From assembly GCA_029556045.1 (NCBI GenBank), contig JAKQGS010000082.1, forward strand, positions 1 through 60,744: 60,744 nt of DNA. The letters run 5' to 3'. This document shows positions 26,553 through 35,812 of the stretch, piece by piece. Origin of the DNA: Pseudomonadota bacterium. Its GTDB lineage: Bacteria; Bdellovibrionota; Oligoflexia; Oligoflexales; Oligoflexaceae. The position numbers were made by a program, and so were the translations under genes. How positions within the stretch are numbered: the first letter of the stretch is position 1; every line of letters begins with the position of its first letter. The notes beneath the pieces were generated by a model. The model made no database searches. It saw only the letters and a program-made list of their open reading frames with translations, and was not told the origin of the DNA.

Positions 26553-28169
26553 TTGGACAAGATCATGGAACGTTGGAAAGCTCTCCAAGAGCAAATTGGC
26601 AAGTTCTGGACCAGCCTTTCGATGGGGCTGAAGGTCGCCATGGGTGCCTCTATCGCTCTGATTATGGCTGTTGTGATTGCGGTCGCTGCAAATTCACGGG
26701 GTCAGGAACGTATCTATCTCTATGAAAATCTAACCAATGAAGACAACCAGGCCATAACGGCTGAGTTAAACCGCTTAGGTGTTAAAGACTATCTTGCTGA
26801 CGGCACAGGAATCAAAGTCATGCCGGATCAGGTGATGCCTCTTCGTCTGAAGTTGGCCCAGGAAGGCCTGCCCAGCCATGGACAGATCGGATGGGAAAAA
26901 TTTGATCAGCAGGACTTCACCCGCACAGAATTTGAACAAAATATCCACAAAATGCGTGCGATGGAAGGTGAATTGGCCCGTACGATCATCGCCGTTGATG
27001 GTGTTATGTCGGCTCGTGTCCATTTGGTGGTCCCGAAACAGGCGCTATTTGGAGAAGACAAAAAGGAACCGACAGCAGCTATATACATTAAAACCAAAAG
27101 GGGAGTCGAACTGACGGAAAAGCAGATAAGGGGAATTGTACACCTGACATCCCGTTCAGTAGAAGGACTCAGTCCGGATAAGGTGACGGTTATTGATCAT
27201 GAAGGCAAGATGTTGACCAAAATGGAAAGCGAAGACCCCACCACGAAACGCACGACTGAGATGGTGACTTTTCGCAGAACCGTGGAAAAAGATCTGGAAG
27301 ACAAGGTGCGTACCATTGTCGCACGCGTGGTTGGACCTGACCGCGTGGAAGCCAAGGTTGATGTGGAAGTAGATTTTACCGAAGAAGAGCAAGTGATCTC
27401 AGACATCGATCCAGATCGCGTTGCGGTTCTTTCATCGAATACGATAACTCAGGAAATGGATGGCAGCGGGTTGAATCCAACCGGTATTCCCGGTTCTAAA
27501 TCCAATGTTCCTGGCGAGCAGGAAGAAGTAGTGGCCAATTCCAATCGTTCGAGCGCGAAAAGAGGTTCGGAGCGAATCAATTACGAAATCGCCAAAACCC
27601 AGAGTAAAAAGCTGTTGCCAGTGGGTAATATCAAGCGCATTTCCGCCGCTGTTATCGTGGATGGAGGTCAACCCTATCCAGTGGATGGCGCGCAACCGGT
27701 TTTCCAGCCCCGGACGCCCGAAGAAATGATTAAAATTAACGAACTGGTCAAATCTGCCATCGGTTTCAAAGAAGGGCGTGATGAAGTTAAAGTGCATAAC
27801 ATGATGTTTCAATTAGCCCCTTATCAAATGCAGGTGTTGGACGAGAAAAAACAGGAAAGTCGGGAATACATTTCCAATCTTGCCCTGTCCGCATTGGTTG
27901 CGCTTTCGCTTATTCTGTTTTTTGTCCTGATCGTACGCCCCTATTTCCGTTGGCTGTCCTATGACCCACAACGGAAGCAGGCAGATACTTTGGTGGAGGA
28001 GTATCGCCCTGACCTCGAAATGGGCGGTATTCAGAATGTTCATGTTAAAGAGGATGTTCCCTTTGACAAACTTACCCCCCAGGAGCAGATCCACTATCTG
28101 GCGAAACATGAACCGCAGAGAACCACGGAAGCTTTACGGATTCTTCTCAGTCCACATGCCAATCACTAA
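26553..28169 (+). CDS. fliF: Flagellar MS-ring protein FliF
   Basis: Membrane ring on which the flagellum is built. About 538 residues with one helix near 27-46 and a second near 438-460; between them lie the YscJ/FliF ring-building motifs (GLPSHGQIGWEKFD, ELARTI..VDGVMSARVHLVVP). The start is taken as TTG 26553 because CGGAG sits 6 bases upstream; TTG 26547 and ATG 26565 are in frame. The cytoplasmic C-terminus (PQEQIHYLAKHEPQRTTEALRILL) looks like the normal FliG-binding helix, although fliG is not the next gene. Confidence 0.95.
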   Translation: MDKIMERWKALQEQIGKFWTSLSMGLKVAMGASIALIMAVVIAVAANSRGQERIYLYENLTNEDNQAITAELNRLGVKDYLADGTGIKVMPDQVMPLRLKLAQEGLPSHGQIGWEKFDQQDFTRTEFEQNIHKMRAMEGELARTIIAVDGVMSARVHLVVPKQALFGEDKKEPTAAIYIKTKRGVELTEKQIRGIVHLTSRSVEGLSPDKVTVIDHEGKMLTKMESEDPTTKRTTEMVTFRRTVEKDLEDKVRTIVARVVGPDRVEAKVDVEVDFTEEEQVISDIDPDRVAVLSSNTITQEMDGSGLNPTGIPGSKSNVPGEQEEVVANSNRSSAKRGSERINYEIAKTQSKKLLPVGNIKRISAAVIVDGGQPYPVDGAQPVFQPRTPEEMIKINELVKSAIGFKEGRDEVKVHNMMFQLAPYQMQVLDEKKQESREYISNLALSALVALSLILFFVLIVRPYFRWLSYDPQRKQADTLVEEYRPDLEMGGIQNVHVKEDVPFDKLTPQEQIHYLAKHEPQRTTEALRILLSPHANH

Positions 28170-28178
28170 CGGTGTGCC

Positions 28179-29399
28179 ATGCATAACTATGATCGTCCCA
28201 AACTTATCGGTCGGTTCTTTAAAAGAGATGATCGCATGAACCAGGTTGTCACGGTTCAGGATTTTTCATTTATCGAGATTTGTGAATCAGATTTGATATA
28301 CCCCGATAATCCTGATGGTAATATTATCCATCACACCCTCCACGATCCGGACGCAATAGATCGCGTGGTCAAAGACCCGATTGATATTACGGGTGATTTC
28401 AAACACGAAAATGCGCCAGGCATCATCAAGCCCGTTGATTTTACGAGTGAATGGAAGGCAATGAAACGTAAGACCCGTCGCAAGGGTAGCCGCTTTGATG
28501 AGGACGAAGAGTACGAACTTGAATTGGAGATGATGGAGCGTGGTACCAGTGGATCTTTAGGAAAGGGAAGCGATGAGGAGGCTTCAGCAAAGGCCCATAA
28601 AACCGTAGAAAGTAGTGCAATTGAAAGCCAACCTGCTAATTTATCGTCGTCAAGGGCTCCGGTTTCTCCTGGGTTCAAGATCATGCGGGAAAGTCGCGAC
28701 GCTGCCACCGCTTTGCCTCCAGTGCAAGAGACAGAAAACACTGTCCACACGCAAGGCGACGTTGTTGAGTTTGTTCCCATGAATATTTCAAATTCACCTC
28801 TAGAAGGTGGGAGTGTCGAACAGGAGGCGATTGAAGCGTATCGTCAACAGGTCGTCAACAAACAGGCGATTCTGGAGCGTGAAAAAGCGGTTATTGAAGA
28901 GGCCAAATCTCGTGCTTTCGAGGTTGGATACAAAGAAGGCGAGGAAAAAGGCGCCATACAGGCGCAAAAGAACTATGCAGCAGCTGTGCAAACACTTGAT
29001 GCCATGATTCATGGTTTGCACGTTCTAAAAAAAGAGATTTTGGAAACGGCTCAGGATAATTTTATAATAATCTGTCAATCCATGATCGAGGCTCTTTTAG
29101 AACGTGAATTTACATTAAATCCCGCCTCGTTTGCTCATGTAATCAGCCGGGCCATCAAAGAAGCCGTGCCCGATGACAAGTTCAAGGTGATCGTGCATCC
29201 CTCGCAGTTGAATGAATTACGTAATATTCTTCCCCCAGAGATATCCAAATCGATGGCGTCTTCAGATCAGGTTAAACCACATTCCTTTAAAATTGAAAGC
29301 GACCTTACGGTGGTTGATGGCAATATCAGCAATATCGTGCGTGATTTATTGGCGCAGGCTGATCTACAGATTTTAGATTCTAAGACAAAGGTATCCTGA
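28179..29399 (+). CDS. fliH: Flagellar export stator FliH with long N-terminal extension
   Basis: Regulator of the FliI ATPase that docks it to the export gate. Residues about 205-406 match FliH/HrpE: a long coiled coil with Glu/Ala-rich repeats (FEVGYKEGEEKGAIQAQ) and a C-terminal globular part (PDDKFKVIVHPSQLNELR..., FKIESDLTVVDGNI). The first ~200 residues are acidic, charged and low in complexity, with no fold I recognise. At 406 residues it is about 150 longer than usual. It follows fliF by only 9 bases, the place where fliG normally lies. An alternative start is ATG 28236. The stop overlaps the fliI start. Confidence 0.85.
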   Translation: MHNYDRPKLIGRFFKRDDRMNQVVTVQDFSFIEICESDLIYPDNPDGNIIHHTLHDPDAIDRVVKDPIDITGDFKHENAPGIIKPVDFTSEWKAMKRKTRRKGSRFDEDEEYELELEMMERGTSGSLGKGSDEEASAKAHKTVESSAIESQPANLSSSRAPVSPGFKIMRESRDAATALPPVQETENTVHTQGDVVEFVPMNISNSPLEGGSVEQEAIEAYRQQVVNKQAILEREKAVIEEAKSRAFEVGYKEGEEKGAIQAQKNYAAAVQTLDAMIHGLHVLKKEILETAQDNFIIICQSMIEALLEREFTLNPASFAHVISRAIKEAVPDDKFKVIVHPSQLNELRNILPPEISKSMASSDQVKPHSFKIESDLTVVDGNISNIVRDLLAQADLQILDSKTKVS

Positions 29400-30784
29400 T
29401 GGGTCTGCCGATTAATGATAGCCACCAGATCAAGATGCTCAGCGCTGAAGCATTGCGCCGTTCGTTTAAAAATATTCGCTGGTCCTACCAGGGAAAAGTT
29501 ATTCAGGTTGTGGGAACTATGCTTGAGGCCGTATTGCCAGGTTGTCAATTGGGCACGATTGTAAATATTAAAGTTCCAGGACGAAGTGACACCGTTTTAG
29601 GAGAGGTGGTTGGATTCCGTGACGAAAAGGTTCTTTTGATGCCATACACTCATCTCCATGGTGTTTCTCCCGGTTGTTTTATAGAAGCAATAAGCCAGTT
29701 TACCAGAATTCCAGCCGGTGATTTTCTTCTTGGTCGTGTGATTGATCCTTTCATGAATCCACTTGCTGGTGGCCCCTTAAAACTTCCAGAGCATGTTAAG
29801 TTTCAAGATATCGAGAATCCTGCGCCAAATCCCCTTGAGCGTAAAAGAATTGAAAAAAAGCTTAGTTTGGGTGTTCGCGCCATTGACTCGCTTTTGACTT
29901 TCGGGCTTGGGCAAAGGATAGGCATTATGGCCGGATCGGGAGTCGGCAAAAGCGTATTGATGGGAATGGTAGCCCGTTCCAGTGATGCCGACGTGAATGT
30001 GATCGCTCTGATTGGCGAGCGTGGTCGGGAAGTCAGGGAATTTATTGAAAGGGATCTGGGTCCAGAGGGCTTGGCCAAATCAGTTGTTGTTACTGTAACC
30101 AGCGATCAGTCCCCACTTATGCGTTTACGGGGCGCAAAAGTAGCGACCGCAATCGCCGAGCATTTTTCTGCAAGGGGGCAGAATGTTATGCTGATGGTGG
30201 ACAGCCTCACCCGCGTGGCTATGGCCCAAAGGGAGGTGGGGAATTCAGTCGGTGAACCACCCACGACCAAGGGATACACGCCCTCAGTTTTTTCGCTGTT
30301 GCCCAAATTATTGGAACGAGCCGGTCCACAAATGGAAGGACAAGGGGATATTAGTGCCATTTATACGGTCTTGGTAGACGGTGATGATTTCAATGATCCC
30401 ATTTCAGATGCTGCCCGTTCCTTGTTGGATGGACACATCAATCTGTCCCGCAGCATAGCCGCAAAGGGTATGTTCCCGGCCATAGATATAACAACAAGTG
30501 CCAGTCGGGTTATGAATGACATTGTAGATCGTACCCACTGGCGCATGGCTAATCAATTTCGCACCCTTCTGGGAGTGTACAAAGAGAACTTTGATCTTGT
30601 TCAGATTGGTGCCTATCAACAGGGTGCAAATCCACGTCTTGATGAAGCTATTCAGCTGATGCCTATGATGGAACGATTCCTGAAACAGGATATGAATGAA
30701 CATTCGAGGTTGGACGATGCCATCCGGCATTTAGGAGATGTTCTCGAAGGTAAACTTGACTTGAACCGCGCTGTCGCAAGCTGA
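29399..30784 (+). CDS. fliI: Flagellum-specific ATPase FliI
   Basis: Hexameric ATPase of the flagellar type III export apparatus, 461 residues. Walker A is GSGVGKS at 179-185, followed by ALIGERGREVREF and the Walker B region NVMLMVDSLTRVAMAQRE. The C-terminal GPQMEGQGDISAIYTVLVDGDD stretch separates flagellar/type III ATPases from F1-ATPase beta. Normal length and no odd residues. Confidence 0.96.
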   Translation: MGLPINDSHQIKMLSAEALRRSFKNIRWSYQGKVIQVVGTMLEAVLPGCQLGTIVNIKVPGRSDTVLGEVVGFRDEKVLLMPYTHLHGVSPGCFIEAISQFTRIPAGDFLLGRVIDPFMNPLAGGPLKLPEHVKFQDIENPAPNPLERKRIEKKLSLGVRAIDSLLTFGLGQRIGIMAGSGVGKSVLMGMVARSSDADVNVIALIGERGREVREFIERDLGPEGLAKSVVVTVTSDQSPLMRLRGAKVATAIAEHFSARGQNVMLMVDSLTRVAMAQREVGNSVGEPPTTKGYTPSVFSLLPKLLERAGPQMEGQGDISAIYTVLVDGDDFNDPISDAARSLLDGHINLSRSIAAKGMFPAIDITTSASRVMNDIVDRTHWRMANQFRTLLGVYKENFDLVQIGAYQQGANPRLDEAIQLMPMMERFLKQDMNEHSRLDDAIRHLGDVLEGKLDLNRAVAS

Positions 30785-30798
30785 AAAGGACTTATACG

Positions 30799-31251
30799 AT
30801 GAAAGAACTCGTAGAAAAACTAAAGAGAAACATTCCGTTGGTTCGGATCAGAAAGGCTCAACTTGATAGAGAGAACCTAGCTTTGATTAATATTCGGCAG
30901 AACAAGCTTAATGCAATTAACACTCTGAAAGAATACCAGAGACAGTATATAGAAGGGGTTGAGAAGCTCAATAGGTTGCGGCTTGCCGGCGAAATCGGGC
31001 AATTAATGAATTTGGAAAGCAGTATCGATTACGTGAAAGGTAAGTGGTACACCAGCCTGAAGGACGTACGGCGGATCGAAGAAGATGAAAAATCTCAGGT
31101 TAAAGTTGTGCTGGAAGCCCAACAAAAATTGAAGACCATGGAGATCCTTGGCGATCGATATCGATTCGAGCTGTTTGAGTCGGAGCGGAAAGCTGATCAG
31201 AAAAATATGGATGAAATCGCTATTCAGCGTCATCAAAACAAAGCTTCCTAA
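30799..31251 (+). CDS. fliJ: Flagellar export chaperone FliJ-like protein
   Basis: A 150-residue, almost entirely alpha-helical coiled-coil protein with high Lys, Glu, Gln and Leu content. Length, composition and place right after fliI identify it as FliJ, which inserts into the FliI ring like the gamma subunit of F1. Sequence identity in this family is low, so the call rests largely on context. Confidence 0.8.
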   Translation: MKELVEKLKRNIPLVRIRKAQLDRENLALINIRQNKLNAINTLKEYQRQYIEGVEKLNRLRLAGEIGQLMNLESSIDYVKGKWYTSLKDVRRIEEDEKSQVKVVLEAQQKLKTMEILGDRYRFELFESERKADQKNMDEIAIQRHQNKAS

Positions 31252-31268
31252 GGGAATCGGGTGCTATC

Positions 31269-32060
31269 ATGAAAGAAACGATGCAGAGTCATGGAACTAG
31301 AGGCGTTAAAGCGTTGATTGCAATCAAGGTCATGGTCCTGCTTGTTGTCTTCATGCTTGTGCAAAAGTATTGGTATATTGGCGATAAAACCACCACTGCT
31401 GAAGAAGTAGCTTCGAAAGATGTTGTTGGCAACAAAAGTGAAAGTAAAAAGGACGAAAAAAATGCATCGGAAAACTCCGAATATGAAGTCACCGCCAAAC
31501 GCAAAAGCTTTTTGGACGATCTTCTGACTTTGCCTGAGATCAACACGGAGAACCTGAAAAAAGACGAAGTCGCACGGTACCTCAGTATGATAGAGAGAAA
31601 GCAGACTCAAGTGGAGAGTCGAATACAGCTATTGACTAAGCGCGAAGAGCATCTGAAAAGGATGGAGATTGTGATAGACCAAAAGATCGAAAAATTGCAG
31701 GCAGAACTTGAATTTTTCAAATCATCCCAGCAGAAAGAAAAAGAGCTTAATGAGGAGCGAATGACGGGATTGGTTGATTTCTATAAAAAGATGCCGGCTA
31801 AAAAAGCTGCCCCGCTTTTTGAAAAGATGGATAAAGATCTTGTGGTTGCTTTGTTCAAGCGCATTCCCCAAAAATTAACGACTGAGATCTTGAGTCTGAT
31901 GGAGCCTCAAAAATCGGTGGAATTAACAGAGTATTTCGGACGTATTCGCTCGGGTAAAGAGTATGAAATGTTAAAAGAAGTGAATGTGGCTCTTAAGGAA
32001 GAATTTGCTAAATGCCGAGGCCTGCCAGAGGAGGATGGGCTTCAACGCCAGACACACTGA
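31269..32060 (+). CDS. MotE-like membrane protein (MgtE-N-type motility protein)
   Basis: A 263-residue protein with one N-terminal membrane helix (KVMVLLVVFMLVQKYW), a disordered charged linker, a coiled coil (about 110-170) and a C-terminal helical domain resembling MgtE_N. The latter is visible in KMPAKKAAPLFEKMDKDLVVALFKRI and SLMEPQKSVELTEYF. This layout is that of MotE, a chaperone for stator or flagellar proteins in alpha-proteobacteria, and of the FliJ-neighbour proteins in Firmicutes. It ends the flagellar operon; the next gene lies opposite, 9 bases away. Confidence 0.75.
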   Translation: MKETMQSHGTRGVKALIAIKVMVLLVVFMLVQKYWYIGDKTTTAEEVASKDVVGNKSESKKDEKNASENSEYEVTAKRKSFLDDLLTLPEINTENLKKDEVARYLSMIERKQTQVESRIQLLTKREEHLKRMEIVIDQKIEKLQAELEFFKSSQQKEKELNEERMTGLVDFYKKMPAKKAAPLFEKMDKDLVVALFKRIPQKLTTEILSLMEPQKSVELTEYFGRIRSGKEYEMLKEVNVALKEEFAKCRGLPEEDGLQRQTH

Positions 32061-32069
32061 TTGTCGTGG

Positions 32070-33839
32070 TTATTTATCCTGCAAGTTGCGATATTTTGTA
32101 ACGCTGTCTGAAAAAACTTTTCCCGCCGAAAGGTTGATGTCAGACATAAGAAACATACTGACCCCGGCCGCGCCAAATATAATCACAATCAATAAAACAA
32201 ACGCGACTTCCCGCCCTGAAAGTCTATAATCTGTTTTTGGTTTGATCCGTAGCGGCTTGCTCAATGGACTAGGTTTGGGCGGTGTTTTAATGGTAGCCAG
32301 AGGTTCAATCGTAGGGAGTATGGCTTCTTCGCGGACCGGAGTTGACGGTGACAATGCTAGTGTGTTGCTTGCCGATGTGACCTCGGAAATGGATTCTTTT
32401 AAAACCGATCGAGATGCGGAATCGCTTATGTAATGGTCAATTAACATTTCAATCATAAATTTTGCCAATTGATCTCGTTCAAATTGGCGCAGGTCCGCGA
32501 AATATCCTTCGGCAAGATAGGAAAACCGCTGCGTTCCACCGGTGTTGTATGTGTGGACGATTTTTATATACGCACTTCGACCCAATGCTGACTTAATAAA
32601 GGGTGAATCGATACGGCAAAGACCAAAGTTACCGATGCGAAATGGGATCGTAAACTGGACAGACTGCGGGTGCAACCGTGTTACTGCGGCAGCAAAGGTA
32701 AGTTCCCCAAAAGAGAAATTACTATTGGTTCCCACCACTATGGCATCAGCATCCTTGGTGCTGCGATAGACGCCATCCATAAGAATTTTTTTAGTTAATA
32801 TTTCATCAAGATTGGATGGAATTTGATGCATCACGGTGACTTTGTGACCGGGTGAATGCGACTTAATCACTTTTGTATCGACCTTACGCCCAATAATAAC
32901 AATTGGTACATCGATAGGAGTTGCTTCGATCAGTTCTGCAAAAGAGCGGTAATCATCCATGGAGCACACGATATCTTCGATAAAAACAACGTGGGGACTA
33001 AAAAACTTTGGCTCGTGGGTGAGGCTTTGTCGATGCAGTGCTGTGGATATTTCGAAGGCAGGACCATTCAAATGATTTAGCAAATTCGTGCGGATCGTTG
33101 GTGTTTTGATCGCGAGGAATACTTTACAAACCGGTCCTTCGTCGACGTTTTTCAGGTGGTTCAGTAGTGATGACAGGCGGTCACTCTCGTCTCCTGAGGC
33201 AATCCAGCGGCAAATGATAGCCTCAGAGTAGCGGAATTTCAGATTTGTATTGATGTTTTCTTCAACGGTGAGAGTTAAGCCCTTTGTGCCAAGGTGGTCA
33301 GCAATGCGTCCCTTAAATTTGATGACCGTGCCAGGAGGTGGCGATGCTTTGGTTTCCAGGCAGATTCTCTTTGGCGAAAACCAAGTGACTCGGGCGGGCA
33401 GATTCAACGAAGAAACGTTATTAAGAGTCAATTGTGGTTCAGGTAGGTTCAGATGTATCGGAGATCCGGATGAGCTGAATAGAAGACGTTGGGTCCATGT
33501 CTTAATATCCAGATCCAGAGGGATTATGTCCCGAAATCCATGCTGGTAACTCAGCGTCACAAGTTCGGGATGTTGACCGGAATAAGAGAGAATCAATCGA
33601 ACGCCGGCTAACTCAGGAATTGAAGTGATTTTAGTAATTAATTTATAGAGATGATTAAGTGATCCTTCGTCACTGATGATAATTGTGGACACCCTCTGTT
33701 CGGTAAATGCCTCCATAAGAAGCGTCATATTGGAAAAAAAATTGATATCGTATCCCAGTTTAATAAGCAGGGGGGTCTTTTCCCGATGATGGTCGGTGAC
33801 GCGATCAGTGATCCAGTAAGCAAGTTTTTTGCGATTCAT
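32070..33839 (-). CDS. Large membrane protein with receiver-like and PilZ-like regions, unknown function
   Basis: No confident family. About 589 residues from ATG 33839 (GGCAGG site; a second ATG at 33863 is possible). From secondary-structure pattern I read: a receiver-like Rossmann region (about 1-120, IIISDEGS), a beta-rich PilZ-like stretch (about 125-215), a second receiver-like region (about 225-340, VVFIEDIVCSMDD and PIVIIGRK), a second beta-rich stretch (about 345-450), a Ser/Pro-rich linker and one C-terminal membrane helix (VAFVLLIVIIFGAAGVSMF). Neither receiver has an obvious full phosphorylation site, and RxxxR/DxSxxG is not clear. It lies between the flagellar operon and motAB, so a motility link is likely. 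Confidence 0.6.
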   Translation of the reverse strand: MNRKKLAYWITDRVTDHHREKTPLLIKLGYDINFFSNMTLLMEAFTEQRVSTIIISDEGSLNHLYKLITKITSIPELAGVRLILSYSGQHPELVTLSYQHGFRDIIPLDLDIKTWTQRLLFSSSGSPIHLNLPEPQLTLNNVSSLNLPARVTWFSPKRICLETKASPPPGTVIKFKGRIADHLGTKGLTLTVEENINTNLKFRYSEAIICRWIASGDESDRLSSLLNHLKNVDEGPVCKVFLAIKTPTIRTNLLNHLNGPAFEISTALHRQSLTHEPKFFSPHVVFIEDIVCSMDDYRSFAELIEATPIDVPIVIIGRKVDTKVIKSHSPGHKVTVMHQIPSNLDEILTKKILMDGVYRSTKDADAIVVGTNSNFSFGELTFAAAVTRLHPQSVQFTIPFRIGNFGLCRIDSPFIKSALGRSAYIKIVHTYNTGGTQRFSYLAEGYFADLRQFERDQLAKFMIEMLIDHYISDSASRSVLKESISEVTSASNTLALSPSTPVREEAILPTIEPLATIKTPPKPSPLSKPLRIKPKTDYRLSGREVAFVLLIVIIFGAAGVSMFLMSDINLSAGKVFSDSVTKYRNLQDK

Positions 33840-34217
33840 GGAAGACCTGCCTTTCCCAGACATTAAGCCATCTTCAGGAGTTTGATCGGTGTAAGTGCCA
33901 GAAAACTTGACAGGTGGACTTCTGGTCTTTTCACTGGTTATTATTAAATCGTCGATTCTATAGCCAAATATTACGGATATTTGCTTATGACCAAAGTATT
34001 ATCACGAGTCTTTTTGATGTAAGTAGGTCGGTTCACTTGTTACGACAGAGCCTGTTCGTTTAGAATAAGATTATTAGTCTATTAGAGCCAGTCTAGAAGA
34101 CATCGGAGCTTTGAAGGTCGGCACGACTTCGGATCTAATCTGGACAGTCACACAGCCCATGAAGTTTCTCTTCCAGTGGCTCGGCATCATAAAGAATCGT
34201 AAATACAGGGGCCAAAC
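33840..34217. other. 378-base divergent intergenic region before motA
   Basis: No gene seen. A possible sigma70 promoter for motAB is TTGTTA (34037-34042), 18 bases, TAGAAT (34061-34066). No convincing sigma28 box (TAAA-N15-GCCGATAA) or sigma54 box was found for motA. The region must also hold the start signals of the minus-strand membrane protein. Confidence 0.35.
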
Positions 34218-34982
34218 ATGGATATTACCAGTCTACTCGGACCCATAGTGGCGCTCGGCATGATTGCTGGGGGTATGGTGGCCAAGGGGGCTGCAGCCTT
34301 GATCCCACAGCTGGCCAATTTGGCTTCCGTATTGATTGTAATTGGTGGAACCATGGGAGCCTTGATGGTGGCATACCCCATGGATGATTATGTGCGATGC
34401 CTCAAATCCGTCGGGACATTCATGAAAAAGAGCGATGCTAATCCGCATGAAATATTGGCATCCATCATTGATCTGGCGCAGACCGCCCGCAAGGAGTCAA
34501 TTCTTGCACTGGAAAAGAAGAAAGACACCATTGCGTTTCCCCCTTTGCGTAATGCCATCAAACTGGCGGTCGATGGCACGGATCCAGCGATTCTCACGGC
34601 AACGCTTGAAACAGCGGCTCACTATGAGATGGAAGAAGCCGAAGTCTGTGTCAAGTTTTGGGAGGACTTTGGCGCTATTGCCCCGACGATCGGTATTCTT
34701 GGTGCCGTTATCGGTCTGATGAAGGTTATGACCGTTCTGGATCAGCCTGAAAAGATCGGACCCGGTATTGCGGTGGCATTCATTGCGACGATCTATGGTG
34801 TAGGACTTGCCAACATTTTTGGTATACCCATGGCCAAAAAGTTAAAACGTAAGGCTGTTTTGCATCACTACGCTTATGAGATGGTGATCATCGGTGTTGA
34901 AGGTATTTTGAGCGGGTTGAACCCCAAGCTCATAGAGGAAAAATTGAAGATATTTACCGGCGGTGGACACGATGAAGAGTGA
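34218..34982 (+). CDS. motA: Flagellar motor stator protein MotA
   Basis: Proton- or sodium-conducting stator subunit, 254 residues with four membrane helices. The start MDITSLLGPIVALGMIAGGMV, the cytoplasmic loop with charged residues facing the rotor, and the pore helices (IAPTIGILGAVIGLMKVM and AVAFIATIYGVGLANIFG) are intact. motB follows after 35 bases. Confidence 0.95.
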   Translation: MDITSLLGPIVALGMIAGGMVAKGAAALIPQLANLASVLIVIGGTMGALMVAYPMDDYVRCLKSVGTFMKKSDANPHEILASIIDLAQTARKESILALEKKKDTIAFPPLRNAIKLAVDGTDPAILTATLETAAHYEMEEAEVCVKFWEDFGAIAPTIGILGAVIGLMKVMTVLDQPEKIGPGIAVAFIATIYGVGLANIFGIPMAKKLKRKAVLHHYAYEMVIIGVEGILSGLNPKLIEEKLKIFTGGGHDEE

Positions 34983-35017
34983 TATCGCTAACTGAATCTC
35001 AGACTGTCAGGTGACCA

Positions 35018-35812
35018 TTGGCAAAAAAAACTAAATGTCCACCCTTCGAAAACCACGAGCGTTGGCTTGTCAGTTTTGCCGACATGATGACGCTGCTGTT
35101 TGCGTTATTCGTGGTGCTCTATGCCTTGAAGAAAGGTGGCAAGGAAGAGGCCGCTATCATCTCTGCTGCAGCCGCCATACAGGAATCCTTCAATGAGATC
35201 ATGGAAGATATTCCCGTCGATCGGCGGGTTGGTCCGGTTGAACAAGGTTTTGGCATTTTCGAGCACATGAAAGGCACACAGGTCAGACCGCCTCTGCTCA
35301 AAAAATATCCCAGTGACGTTGATGAAGTGAAGGTCATTGATGAGGAAATGAACAAGGTCAATATGCGGTTGGAAGATAGGCTTTATGGCCCCAATCGCCA
35401 AAAATCCCCAGATAAGGACGGAGCCGCCCGCATTGTCAGCGTGCACCGGGACACCGATGGGTTTCGTATACGGCTACTGGCGGCTCACTTTTATGATCCA
35501 GGAGCATTTCAGGTCAGACGCGAAGCGCTTGGTGAATTGGGCAATGTGGCGAAGATTGTACAGGAGCTGGGGCGCAGGATCACCGTGGAAGGTCATACTG
35601 ATTCAATTCCCCCGAAGGCAGGCGCATCAAACTGGGAACTCTCCGCTTTGAGAGCTTCCTATGTCGTCAAATATCTCATTGAGCAACAGGGCTTTGCGAC
35701 ATCAAAGATAGCCGCAGCAGGTTATGCCGACACACGGCCTATTGCCAGCAATGCCACCGAGGAAAGTCGACGCCTTAACCGACGCATTGAGATAAAAATA
35801 CACTATGACTAA
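35018..35812 (+). CDS. motB: Flagellar motor stator protein MotB
   Basis: Stator partner of MotA, 264 residues, starting at TTG. The single helix carries the ion-binding Asp22 in SFADMMTLLFALFVVLYAL. The C-terminal OmpA-like domain (VEGHTDSIPPKAGASNWELSALRA, then DTRPIASNATEESRRLNRRIEI) anchors it to peptidoglycan. Ion choice cannot be decided from this alone. It overlaps the next small gene by 8 bases. Confidence 0.95.
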   Translation: MAKKTKCPPFENHERWLVSFADMMTLLFALFVVLYALKKGGKEEAAIISAAAAIQESFNEIMEDIPVDRRVGPVEQGFGIFEHMKGTQVRPPLLKKYPSDVDEVKVIDEEMNKVNMRLEDRLYGPNRQKSPDKDGAARIVSVHRDTDGFRIRLLAAHFYDPGAFQVRREALGELGNVAKIVQELGRRITVEGHTDSIPPKAGASNWELSALRASYVVKYLIEQQGFATSKIAAAGYADTRPIASNATEESRRLNRRIEIKIHYD

